64,000 bases of DNA. It comes from Polytrichum commune (Eukaryota > Streptophyta > Polytrichopsida > Polytrichales > Polytrichaceae). This document shows, one piece after another, positions 22,365 to 34,600 of this stretch (its first letter is position 1; every line of letters begins with the position of its first letter). The stretch lies in the NCBI GenBank assembly GCA_950295325.1, contig OX485803.1, positions 7,564,001 through 7,628,000 of the forward strand, read 5' to 3'. Below the pieces are notes generated by a model that saw only the letters and a list, made by a program, of their open reading frames with translations, was not told the origin of the DNA and ran no database searches. The translations under genes were made by a program, and so were the position numbers.

Positions 22365-23644
22365 ATGGATGTATTTCATAGACAATCAAGAGAACGATTC
22401 AGAAGAATTTTAGAAGATGATGTTGATGACCATGAATTGACAATGGATTATAGTTTGTTGGAAGATATGCTTGACGTGCAACCATTGCCCAAAAACTGAG
22501 GAGGGTCTGTACCTGGTCGTTTAGCATATCGCAAGAGAGGCAGATTAGTGCATCATGAAATAATAACGAGAGATTATTTTTGTGACAATCCTGTGTACGA
22601 TGATGTCCAATTCCGCACTTGGTTTAGGATGTCAAAACGATTATTTTTAAAAGTGGTCGAGGCAATATGTGCGAACGATTCTTATTTTGTACAAAAAACT
22701 GATGCAACTGGTACACTTGGCTTGTCAAGTATCCAAAAATGCGTAGCTGCTATTCGCATTATAGGATATGGTGTGCCCTCTGATGCAACAGATGAATACA
22801 CAAGAGCAGCTAAAAGTACAGTCATGGAGAGCATGAAGTGGTTTGTGAGGGCTATTTGTGTTGTTTATGAAAAACAATACTTACGACAACCCACACGAGA
22901 AGATTTGGAAAAACAAATGTCAATCAACAAAGCAAAAGGTTGGCCAGGTATATTTGGCTCAATAGATTGCATGCATTACTAATGAAAGAATTGTCCAGTA
23001 GCATAGAATTGATAATATTTAGACAAAGATGGTAATATGTCTATTATTTTGGAAGCAATAGCAGACCAATCGCTTTGGATTTGGCATGCATTTTTTGGAA
23101 CCGCGGGATCCAACAACGACATCAATGTTCTACAAAGAAGTCCCTTGGTAAGAAATTTTTTATCTGGGGAGTATGACGATATATCCTTTGACGTGAACTC
23201 TCGATGGTATTCTAAATATTATCTTCTAGCAGATGGCATATATCCAAAGTGGTCAATTTTTGTGCAATCTATAAAAGATCCACAAGGTGAAAAAAGAAAC
23301 ACTTTGCCAACAAACAAGAAGCAACCAGAAAAAATGTGAAGAGGTGTTTTGGGGTGCTGAAAGCGAGATGGTCAATTCTATAACAACCAAGTCGTTTATG
23401 GGGTCTGTGTGATATTGAGAATGTGGTAATTGCATGTTGCATCATGCATAATATGATCATCGAGGATGAAAGAGATCATAATCTATCAGCAGTTCTAGAA
23501 CCTGTGCGAGTTGAACATACACATCGAAATCTTAACTTTGAAGAGTATCTCCAAGGACAAGTTGAAATTCAAAACAGAGAGCAACATTTTCAATTAAGGA
23601 ACGACCTTATAGAATATTTATGGAGTTTGAGGGGGAATTTATGA
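22365..23644 (+). pseudogene. PIF/Harbinger DDE transposase, multiply disrupted
   Basis: The frame runs from the ATG at 22365 (MDVFHRQSRERFRRIL) through RTWFRMSKRLFLKVVEAI, GWPGIFGSIDCMHY (first catalytic Asp), GTAGSNNDINVL (second Asp), YLLADGIYPKW, to FGVLKARWSIL and IACCIMHNMIIEDER. It is broken by TGA at 22497, a cluster of five stops between 22980 and 23015, a frameshift near 23295, and TAA at 23381. The third acidic residue expected before FGVL (VERAFG in active relatives) is Lys here (NVKRCFG), so the catalytic triad is lost as well. Several stops are TGG-to-TGA/TAG type, consistent with cytosine deamination. Confidence 0.88.
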
Positions 23645-24039
23645 CTTTTAGGTGTGTTGAGGGTGATTAGATTATGTTATATTTAGATTCATTTTAATAG
23701 TGTCTAATCATCATTCAATATCGGATTATAAGGTGCTTGCATTTATTACGTTCATATGAATAGTAGAGACATGTGTATGAGGGATCCCGTGATAGCGGTT
23801 ATTCTTGATGGACTGAATAAAATACAATTATTTGTTTTTGGAATTTGTTTTATACAAATAGATATATAATGGTGGTGGGTGGTTAAGTAATAAAATTCAA
23901 TCATGGATTATTGAAATGTGGATTGAATAGCACTTAGTAAGTAACAGTAATAGTAACATTGTGAATGTTTAATGCCCAAAATCTAAACCCTAAAATAATA
24001 AAATAGATGTAATATATGATTATCTAAATATTTTTTCAT

Positions 24040-24245
24040 GTAATTATCTGATTATAATGTAATTATCTGATTATAATGTAATCATCTGATTATAATGTAA
24101 TTATCTGATTATAATGTAATTATCTGATTATAATGTAATTATCTAATTATAACGTAATTATCTGAATATAATGTAATTATCTGATATAATGTAATTATCT
24201 GAATATAATGTAATTATCTGATTTTGTTGTAATTATCTGATTAGT
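24040..24245. repeat. 19-bp minisatellite, about 11 copies
   Basis: The unit GTAATTATCTGATTATAAT is repeated head to tail with a few substitutions and one 18-bp copy. It lies inside the Harbinger element, between the transposase and the right terminus. Confidence 0.9.
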
Positions 24246-24515
24246 TATATAAAAATACGATAAATATAGTAATATATATAATAAAATAAATTTCTGAAAT
24301 GAGTGACTAGGAAGGGCAGCCTGTCCTAGTCGAGTCGAACAGAGTAAGAAGAAGTACCGTAAATGAGTAATTATTACCTACTTTACGTCGACATGGTTGG
24401 GATGCAGGGTGATGAGTGGGTGCCCTTCCCTGCATCTGCCATCGCATCCCGGACAGAGGCCCATTTCTGTTTACGGATGCGGATGCAGATGCAGGCAAGA
24501 CTGGGCTTGCTCTAA

Positions 24516-25310
24516 GGAAGAGGCTAGCATGTTCTTGCCACGGAGATTTCAGCATTGCCCTCATGTCTGGAAGGACAAGCAGATTCGAGGTACGTTGACA
24601 TCTTTTGGGCGCTTGTTGGAGTAAACTGCAATCAGAATTGGGAATTTCGATCGAGAATTGGATTGATTTCAGAAAGGGTTGCGCAAGTATGAGTTAATAA
24701 GGGTCGTGAGGGCGGAATTCGTGCATCAGAAGAATCATTGGGTGGGCTGATCGCAACCTGTCTCATCCTGGATTAGGTGTGTAATGGTTTAAGGAGAGAT
24801 AATGTTTTCGACGAAGACATTATTTGGAGAGAGTAATGCAGAGTTCCAATATCTTTGGAAGCCCCACTTAATTTTGAGGTAGGTTTAAGGTATGCGGGTG
24901 TTATTCGATGACTTTTCTTAATCGGACACCTACATTTGAATAGTGTTTGGTTAGGCGGGGATTGAAGAACATACAGAGAATGGACTACGGCTTCAGATTC
25001 TATTAACTTTTCCACACTAATAAACACAATTGGCGGGACATATGTATTCATTAAGGAATCAATAAACATAAATATGCACTTCCAATAACCATAACTAAAT
25101 AAGGGAGGTCCAATTTTCAATACTGTTTTCGTTGATGTTTCAGCATAGATTTGGTAATTCAGCACAAATTCCAAGGCGCAAATCTGATCGAGTGAAGATG
25201 GAGAACAAGATATATGAACCGAATAACACCTGCATGCCTTATACTGTATACGTAGACCTCGGTGAAAAACTCCTTGGGTCCAATTTTCCACTCTTGACCA
25301 GTAAGATTGT
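24516..25310. other. Intergenic, dispersed repeat shared with APC8 intron 1
   Basis: About 24885-25015 resembles 6170-6300 (shared AAGGTATGC, TTTCTTAATC and GTTTGGTTAGG-type phrases), so it is a diverged dispersed repeat. No gene seen. Confidence 0.4.
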
Positions 25311-25311
25311 T

Positions 25312-25555
25312 GGGTTTTGGAATTGAGGGTTTAGGGTTCAAGGTCTCTCAATTGTAAGGCAGTTTTGCAATTGCATGAATTTTTCAGATTGGGTTTGGAA
25401 GTGAGGGTTTAGGGTTTAAGGTCACCCAATTGCAAGGCAGTCATGCAATTGCATAAATGTCCCATGATTCGTACTATAATTGAGAGGTTGGGGTTTAAAG
25501 TCTCCCTATTGCAAAGGTATTCGTGCAATCACATGAATTTCTCATCATTTGGAGC
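25312..25555 (+). promoter_or_regulatory. Three tandem 80-bp repeats with telo-box upstream of SNAP43
   Basis: Three diverged units begin at about 25312, 25390 and 25471. Each contains a GAGGGTTTAGGGTT-like block followed by AAGGTC..CC.ATTGCAA and TGCAATTGCATGAATTT-like blocks. The second unit has TTTAGGGTTT (25408-25417), which contains the plant telo-box (AAACCCTAA in reverse). The position, about 150-390 bp before the SNAP43 start, suggests a promoter role, which is inference. Confidence 0.55.
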
Positions 25556-25702
25556 GATTGACACCCTATCTGGATGAATTTGAATGTGTTTGTCGGCAAT
25601 GTAGAACAGAGTTTCAAATTTTCTCAATGATGAAGGAGTTGAGCTGCATCAGCAAGGCCTGATCTTAACAGTTATTCTCACAAAACATCAAGACACGGTA
25701 GC

Positions 25703-28700
25703 ATGGATCTGTCGGCAGCTGCGCGCGATATCTATGAGCTTGTGGAAGCGTTCGCAGAGGTCAGAGCTGAAATTGTCCCTTGTTTTTCATCTATTTTTTG
25801 GTCGCAGATGTCAGTATATTTTATGGACCAACTTGAAGCTTGTTGTCAATGCACAAACCCCTTGAAATTTCCTGTTCTTAATCCTTAAAGGACCGGGATG
25901 TGTTTATACAGGATAGTGACGTTTTGTACAAACCCCCAACAAGTCAGAGTATAAATACTTATTTGGCCTATGGTATTGATTTCATACTTAGCACTACCTA
26001 TTGAAAAGAGGAAGTGGAAGCCATATCTGAAAATGTTGATTAGATATACATGTTATATATTTGAGCATTCCCTATAATTCATTTTGCATAAATGTATGCT
26101 TCGATTGGAATAATGTGTATGATAATTGTGCTACTTTCGGATATGGTCAAGTTTGGCACAATTAGCTAAAATTTCAAGTAGTCGTCTTAAACCCCTATAT
26201 ATGACATCGTGAGGCCCGGATAAGGTGTCTCGGACATTTAAGGCTAACCAAAGGTGTAGGAAGTAGGTGGAATTAGACAAGGATTAGTGTAACTGTGTTT
26301 TTCCTCACTTGAATGTGTTCATTGTTCTTCCAATTGTTCGAGAGCTATTACTTGAACTCCAAGTTGTGTGGGCTGCTACGAAGATTAATTTTGAAGGATA
26401 TGAATTGAAGTGAACAATTGAGTTTTGACATGACGTGTGCAGATGGACGCAATGAGACTGGACCAGCTGAAGGATCTGTGGAGGAGTCGCAGCTTTTCTT
26501 TTATTCACGAAGCCCGTCCGAAGGATACCACGCAAGCGTTTTTTATGCAGTCTCTGTACTCGTCGGCCTTAAGTAAGCATTTTGATGCTTCTCTTTGTCT
26601 TATATTTCTTTTTACATAAATTATTTAACTCTTGTGGGTCAAGAAGAGACATGATAAGGTTACATGTGCTGGGCGAGTTTGTTTCATGTCTAGTGCTGAA
26701 ATTGGCTGTTGTTATTTGTCAAGGCAACAGCAACATTTGTGTATGCTTACTAATTATTAATTTTTTGGCTTACGCATTGAGCAGGTCATGTGAAAAGTGA
26801 TAAATCGCTTTCGTGGAAAATTGGAGGCCTCTATGTGCTTTACTGCCTGTATGAGACGCAGTTTGTTGAACCTTACTACCTCATTTACCTTTCCCTAGGT
26901 AAGTTAGTTCTCTTTCTCTTTGTAGTAATCAAAGAACCGGAATGGATTTACTCATAATGTTTGTATGTGGAGTTGTCAAGTTTGTATTAAGAGGAGGTTT
27001 TGTGGAAAGCATGAAGAGACCAAGTCCCACTTTTGAAGAGATGGATGGTTGTCATCAGCTCCATATATCTGTATCCAAGTTTTACTTACCATCTGTCCTC
27101 ATGTACAAAATATAGATCATTTTTCAAGTAGGGAATGCAATTTGATGCATTTGGCTGATTTGGTCACTAAATGCTCATGTAGAATGCATGCATAATAAAT
27201 GTTGCGACGAAGATGATTCATAATTGCCGAACCAGGTTCTTGAATTTTGTAGAATACTTTGCAACTGAGAGGCCCATTACAGGCCTCAAGGTGTCATATG
27301 GAGGGGTTTAAGAGAATTTCTTGACATTTTTGGCTAAAAGTGTCAAAGTGACCCTAATCAAAATTTGTCCATTTATTCTATACATTATTCCAATCGAAGC
27401 ATACATATACGTAGAATGAATTATAGAGAGTTTTGAGCTTGTATAAGTGACCTAGGCTCAATACATATCACGTATATCTAATCACTATTGTCACATATGA
27501 CTTTATTTCCAATTCCTCATTTCAATAGGTCATGCTAAACACAGACTAAATAGCATAGACCAAAAAATATACTTTCTATATTAGTGGAGGTTTCGTAGAA
27601 AATGTCATGTATCCAGTATAAAAATGCCCTCGGTCGTTCAAGGGTAAAGTAACTGTTGTGCTGTTCAGTAGTATATTTTTGACGAGGGGATGGTGGATGT
27701 CAGAGCAGAAGACTTAGAAAAACTGCATCTATTGGTGAAGGAACTGAGGCGGATAGAGCATATGGAAGCCCTGAAGGTTGTGCGCACTATGATCCAAAAG
27801 GAAGCGTTTCTTTTTGGATGTGTTTCTGTGGACCAGAAAAGCATCTCAGATGCATGTGAGAAACTGGCTAGCCAGGCTGCTGCTCGCTTGAAGTTTGCTC
27901 GATTCAGGTATTTATTACATGTACGTGGTTTGATATTTTTGTTACTCAAAAAGGGCCATATGGTGCTTACAAATATTTAACAATGTTGTGCTTGAGGTCA
28001 TTGTCTTCCTGTTGAGGAGTGCACACCTAAGGTAAGTGGGCCTTTAATGGGCACTCTCAGCTTCGCACCCACTTCTTGTAGGATATGAAGCACGCAATTT
28101 GTGTGAGATGATTTGCATAGCCAAATGATGCTGGTAGCCATTTCGGAGCACATGTGCATATCTTCTTTATTGTCAAAGTGGTTGGTAAAGTTAGGTGATA
28201 TCTGCATTGTTTTTGTCTGCTCTTTTTACACCAATGTTTCCATGACCGGGAAACTTTCCAACTGTATGTGGTACCTTTATGGTGGTGTGTTTTGCTGTAT
28301 GGCATTTCATAAAAGCAACAGATGACATGTCTTGCAGGTCGTGGACAAGCTTACTGTGTTGATATTTTGATGAATTTCTTACATACCTGTCGTTGACACA
28401 TCTACATCTACCATCTGTTAAAAATTTCTTATTAACCTTCATCTTCTCTATGTGCAGGCTGTTGGGAAATGTACCTCTTAAAGAGCACATCTATGGGAAC
28501 TTAGTGAGTATCTCCATCAAAGTCATGTGTAGTGACAGGAGTGAGGGCGTGGTCATGCTAGATATTTATCCATGTAATAGGTCATATTAGATCGCTTTCA
28601 AAGTTTTAATGCAGGATGGACCAAAGTTGGATTTCAGGTTTTGGTAATGAGCAAATGCTTGCTTAGGGTGATTGAAAGTGTCATGCATTTGCTCTTTCTT

Positions 28701-30119
28701 TTTCTACTTCTGAATCTATTATTTTAGTGAAGGGAAAACCCTTCTGCAAGTGAAGTTTTTGCATTGAGTAAGTGGGTCTTTGCCACTGTATTCTACATGT
28801 GATGTGACTCTACCTGCTCCTAGTTTGCTACATCTATGACACAGCATAAATCTACAGGGATGTCTTCTGTACTTTAATGACACTGTACTTATAAAAAATG
28901 CACCGAGTAATCTGCACCGTTGGTGTATGTGGTTAGGCCCAAGATTTATGTTTGGATGTTGTCACATCTGTCATTCATGATTACACAGCAGCCAAGCATC
29001 ATGTTTTCACAGGTATGCAAAATGTTTTCATGTTTTCATGCAGTACTCAGAACATGTTTGTGTAGCCAGTGTATGCACGTCTGTGATGTAGGGACCTTTC
29101 AACATTTGCCTGAACTTATTTTGACACCTTGTGGAAGCAGGTAAGTAATGGGCTTCTGAAATTGCTCTTATCATGTAATCTCAAAAGATGCAAGGCCTAT
29201 GTGTGCCGTAGTATTCAGGTTATCCGGTGTCTTTGTTCCTATCTTATATGTGTAGGTTTCTATTTTCAGGATTGCCTCTACTGACAAACATATGTGGTTT
29301 GTGCTGTGCCCTAGGTCTTGGGTCACTGGAAGTCAATCGTGATGCACCTGGACTCTCAAACGTTGAAGCCTTTGATCGTGAACTAAATCAAGTGGCAGAT
29401 GATTGGGAGTGTGAAAAAGAGGAAATCTTATCAAAAGCAGGTCTTTCTAGATCTGTGGTTAATGAGGTAAAAGTGTTATTTCTCTCCTTGTCAACTTGAT
29501 ATAAGTCTACGCATTCGAGGTGCTCAGTGGAAGTAACACAGCTGTAGTATTGCCTTAGAGGTCCCACGTTTATATCTTGCACATTTATTTGAAGCATCTT
29601 CATGGTTTCAGCCCCACATTTGTCATGAAAGAACAAACAAAGCTCATTTATTGTTGCTCACTAACTTTCAGGGAATGCCGCCAACACAGAAGAAGCAAAA
29701 GCAACGAGGTGAAATCTTTCTCTCTTTCAGTTCTCCACCTTTTCTGTTTGTTATCACACTCGCAGCTACTGAATCAGCTGGAATAGCTTTGTACTTGTGC
29801 CGATGGGAGGGTATTCAAAAGTATTGTGAAGAATATCAAACATTGCCATGGTCCATATGAGCTTTACAAAATAAATGTCATGTGCGTCTTTTGTAATGAG
29901 TATGTGCAATGTTGCTCATGTTAGGGTCCGTCATGCAGGTTTGAAAGACAATACATAAATTTAAGTACTTTGTTGTACATTAGGACTTTTGTGCTTTTGC
30001 TTACTGGTTTGTCTGTTTTTTGCACAGCACCTGTTGTTGAGAAACCTCGGGATCAACAACATCGAACTGAGGACGATGATCTGGCAGATGAGATTCTGGG
30101 GCTCATTGAGATGAGATAG
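25703..30119 (+). CDS. SNAP43: SNAP43/SNAPC1, subunit of the snRNA-activating protein complex
   Basis: Supported exons: 25703-25759, 26443-26572, 26785-26898, 27709-27907, 28458-28503, 28615 to 28637 or 28643, about 29315-29466, 29672-29708, 30028-30119 (stop TAG 30117-30119). SNAPc recognises the upstream element of snRNA promoters and recruits pol II or pol III; SNAP43 bridges the other subunits in the nucleus. The conserved core is clear: FIHEARPKDTTQAFFMQSLY, then SWKIGGLYVLYCLYETQ and EPYYLIYLSL. A helical EDLEKLHLLVKELRR region follows, then VADDWECEKEEI. The C-terminus has basic PPTQKKQKQR and acidic DDDLADEILGLIEMR. The acceptor at 27709 was chosen because it keeps phase; the AG at 27686 does not. 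Between 28643 and 29315 the phase does not close (2 against 1), so one or more small exons are missing from this model. Confidence 0.85.
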
Positions 30120-31609
30120 GGCCACAAATATCAAATCAGAGTTCAGGCATATGGTTGAAAATCTGAAGCAATTGGTTCAAAAATGTTGACCTCCTGCAGT
30201 TCCATGTACTGGCTAGAAAGTTGTGGACCGACTCAATAGGGAAAGCCACCAGCTTCTTTTTAAAATCTGGAGTAAGTGATGTATAATTTTGTCCCATTTG
30301 TGCAGCAACCATAATAGTTCACAAGCTTGGGCTCTGAGGAAGCTGTATAAATCAGGTGACCTTCATTTTGGAGGTCAATGTTGGAGCCTTTTTAGTGTTA
30401 CTTTACAAGGAAGATCATAGGCATTGAGATTCTGTAAATGAGAACTTAGGAGTATATGCATCAGGTATTTTGAGCACTCTATATAACCGATTCTGTGATA
30501 TTAATATTGATGTCATGTTGATTAGAGTAGCGTCCATGACTTGACCTGTAGAAATGAATGTCCCAAGATTGTACACCACCCAGTGAATTGCAAGATAATA
30601 TACATGGCTCGTTGATGACTCAGATGTGGGCCACACTATTTTTCCTATTCTAACTTTGTTCTGCTAATTTTGATTGTTCCGATAATTGTCACTTTATATT
30701 TAAACAACTAAGTTTAAGCTCTAGTTATGTATAATGGAGAGAATCCAACAGGATTGCATGACATCAGGTTTGAATCAAATTTCAAGGAGTTGCTTGTATG
30801 CAACATGTTGAATCTTTCAATAGTTTTGATTTTGCTTTGTTTGAATTTATTACTCAGGAAGTAACCTAGGGTATGGGAAGTCGGTTTTGAAAGCATCTCT
30901 TGGGAGGCTAACGTAGATTAGTTCAAGGTTGACATTTAATATCTGAAGGGAGACTTGGTATTTATTCTTGGGTTGTCCCCATTCTCACTTTCAGTATTAC
31001 TCTACCATGCCTAATTTCCTCATGCCTAGTTTCAGTAACTTGGGTTTTAAAACTTGATCAAAATCTGGTTCATTCTAAATTCTGTAGCAAAGAAAACACC
31101 CATAAACCTTAATAATCTCCCACAATAGAGCCCCAATGAAAACAATATATACTTGATCCATTTCAGCAAAGTGATGATGTCACAAATTGATATTACAAAG
31201 TTGTTTATAAAACCTACAGCTCACAATTCTTCTATACAAGCCTCAGATAAGCTACTGCCTATTTGAATCTAACAAAAGGTAAGAACATGACTAGAAAGTA
31301 CAGTATACAAGATGCAAATTTTGCATGTGCTGAAGAATTGCTAGAATTGCATTCTATTTCTCACGTCGCATCCTGTAATGCTCAGGTTATCCAGCAACAA
31401 ATGCAAGAAGCTCCAATATTAATAAGTTTCATAATCATTCTGCCAGAACAAATCCAACCCAGTGTAAATAGAACAGTCTTTTGTTGAGTATAAACGTTGT
31501 GAACACAAGATTCACATATACAAGACATGACTAAAGATATATGCAATTCTTCTGTCACCAAGGACTTCAAAAATACAGTGAAGAGCTTGAAGAGTTTTTG
31601 ACAAAGAAG
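30120..31609. other. Convergent spacer between SNAP43 and ABC1K
   Basis: Holds the 3' ends of the two convergent genes. No additional gene, RNA gene or delimitable mobile element is visible. Confidence 0.5.
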
Positions 31610-34600
31610 CTAGAGAATGTAAGGTGAGTAAATTACTGTGGCAGAGTTGGATTGACCACCATTTCGTGGGATAGTGCCCCGAATAGTGCGAGCAAGAACC
31701 CGTGATGCTAACCTCCCTGCAAGCTCTGCAGGTAGCAACACTGCTTGCTGCTGGGCTTGAAATGGAAGCTGGATCAAAACACCCACATGTTAACAACATA
31801 CTGAGCAGATCTGGTTAACCTTATAATTTACATGAACCCGTTACATTTCTGTTGCATAAGTTGTGTTCAACATATATCCATTTGTAGACAATCTCCCATT
31901 GAGGTCAGGAAGCTAAATTTATCCTTCACTCATTGGGAGTTGGCCCCTATGATTTTCCATGTGTTGTTTTGCATATGATATCACTACTTTCTTTCCACTT
32001 GTGCATACTTTGGATGTAGTGTTTAAATTTGAATGAAGAGAAATCTCTTTCGGTTTTCATAGGATTAAAATTAATTTAGGACCATATTGGCATGCCAAAA
32101 AGGAGTTTGACCCTCAATGCACCGATATAGAATGTTATTCCTTCGAACCTCCACACAAGCTCCAAGCATGCACTTAGAGGTTGCCGTACATGGAAGGCTG
32201 CCAATAGAGAATGTTTTCCCTTTGAACCTCCACACAAACTCCCGACCAAAAGTCATGTTGAGTTACGAGGATTATATTTGTAGACAGTCTCGAGCTCTAT
32301 TGTAAAGTGCCCCTTTGTAAGAAAGACTAGTCCATTGCATAACCTGCTCTATCTAACGTAGGTATATTCAATGTCTGGATGCAACAGGACGGAAATTACA
32401 CTACATTGTCAACCATTGTATAATTTCCCTACTTTAGGTTGAGTATCCAATTTCAGTGACACTTACATGTTATAATGACATGTTATAATAATCGATGTTG
32501 GCCTGTATAACTTTGAATGTGAGGTTTATGTAAATAGAAAGCGAACCTCGGGAATGACGGCCAACAGTGGTAGGTATTGAGTTAACCCGTTCAGCCCTTG
32601 TACAATGCCATTGATCTCATCCCATGACACAGCTCCATCACCCATTTCAGTAGACTCTACAAACTGTGTCCTCTCCACAATGTCATTACTATTAGCACCT
32701 CTTACAACTTCCGTTTTCGGAACACGGACAGCACCATTTGAGCTTGATGATGATGTTTTCACTACTTCCGTCCTCTCAACCAGGTCTTTTCCATTCTCAC
32801 TGACCACAACATTGGTTTTTTTTAAGGACCCATTTTGGCTTCTAGGGTTGTTGTCCACTTTGGTTGTCTGCACAAGGTCGTTGGAGTTCGAGGAACTGAC
32901 CTGTTAGGCCAACCAAGGTTAGTATCCCATGTGAGAGCAACTCCTGTGATCACTGTAAAATGATTCTCTCAATAACCGGCTTTCAAAGTTTTTTGGGGCA
33001 TTAGCGCATGCCCAATTCACAAATGAAGTCCACATATATCATAAATCTTCATTGCCCCCCAACCTCCATTCTTGTAGGTGGGAAGGGGTACAGTGGGTTG
33101 CATTTCTCTCAACAATTCGTGGGCAATAAGGATGAAAAATATATATAGGCTTTGTGGGTGGAATGGGCATCCTTTCTGATTTCTAATTTTTTCATTCAAT
33201 CGAAGAACATTAGCAGAATGAAGCTAATTCAATATGGGTTACTTCTTCAAGAATTGGCTAAAGATGAAGTTATCAACAACAAAATCTCATTATTATTGTC
33301 TTCAAAGCCCCGCTGGATATTTCTCAATGTTCAAGGGTTCAGTACGAATGGGTTTCGGGATTTAGCATAGTAACCTTATTCCTAAACCAAATTCTTGTAT
33401 CTAGTTATCTCACCAGCTGCTGTAAATTCCAAAATTTATACAAGCTCTCAATAGAGTCACACTTGGATGGTCAGAGCAAAAGTTAGAGCCTTAACAGGCT
33501 GCCGATTGTATCCTGTTCCTCAAAATGTTATCAACGACCTGATGTTGGGTCTTTATCTTACGGAATGCTATCCTAACAATGCCAGTTACTCGACATTAGG
33601 TATGAAAGGATTATAAACCTGTGTTGTAGTACGGAAATTGACTGATGAGTTTGTTGTAGCTCTGGATCCACCTGTACCCATGCCCATACCTGCAACAGTT
33701 CCTACACCTGAACTTGATGTAGATCCATTCAATAAAGATGTAATTTGTCGGAGGTTATCTAGGTGCTTCCAATCCTCACTTTCTGTAAGAGGTGCAATTT
33801 CTGGAAGAGTAATTGGTGACTGTGTCCGTAAAGTGTGTGCTGCTGCATCAAATGTCACCCGATTCAATGCATCCACACCCTACAATTTTCATCAATCGAA
33901 ACCCTTTGTGTTAGTGATCATATCAAGTGGATCATCGATTAAATTGTGTAGATTAATCAATCCTCCAATGACCAGGTTTCAGAACTTGTAATAATGTCAT
34001 ATAATGGCAATGTACTTTCATGTAGCAAGTCAATTAAGGATACAATGATAGATTTGTCAACATATTTCCAAACTTATGTCTTGCACTATGTCAATGACTC
34101 GTACCTTTGATAGGGCTACTGTTTCAATGAAAGTGGAAGTTTCAAATTAAAAACTAAGAACCTAAATAGAGGTGATACCTTTGCAAGTTCATCCAATATC
34201 AACTCCCGTACAAAGTCGCCCTGCAAGTCCAGTACATCAGAAGAATTTATTATTGATAACCATAGGTTGTTAACAACGTGACAAAAAAAGATCATAAACG
34301 TGAACCTGCACAAAGGTTTCACCGAGTGGAACTTCCGGCATTACTGAGTGGTATCTTTGTACCTCACTTTGCAAATGCCTGGAATTAAGTAAGAGAGGAA
34401 CAAGTACCTTCTGATGTTAGGAAATCACCTGGTTGTTCTTTATTCTAAACAGGAAGTTTTTTAGAGTTTGTACTCTTTTTTAAAGAAACTATTCCAATGC
34501 CTCTAAAAATTGTTAATCACGATATTTAGCTCAATGAAAGAAGATATTGGACCAATCAATATGGAGGAAGTCAATGCATTCTTCTTACAGAGGTTTGCAG

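Larger units (their letters stand above)
20157..24512 (+). mobile_element. PIF/Harbinger transposon with both genes, decayed
   Basis: The target duplication is TAA on both sides (20154-20156 and 24513-24515). The left end is GGGCAAGGCCAGTGGCCTTG and the reverse complement of the right end is GAGCAAGCCCAGTCTTGCCT; both continue into the shared block GCATCTGCATCCGCATCC. The element is 4356 bp and holds the two genes typical of PIF/Harbinger, arranged divergently: a Myb/SANT-like ORF1 (minus) and a DDE transposase (plus). Both carry nonsense codons, so it cannot move by itself. Each terminus is itself a foldback (see findings). Confidence 0.88.

Noticed and set aside
24040-24245. Regular repeats suggesting a CRISPR array
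   Set aside because: Head-to-tail 19-bp units without spacers, in a plant transposon; a minisatellite.
27687-27708. SNAP43 exon starting at the AG at 27686, including the ATG at 27690
   Set aside because: This acceptor puts the joined reading frame out of phase; the CAG at 27708 restores it and matches the conserved length.
33638-33991. 117-codon plus-strand frame
   Set aside because: Antisense to ABC1K exon 20.
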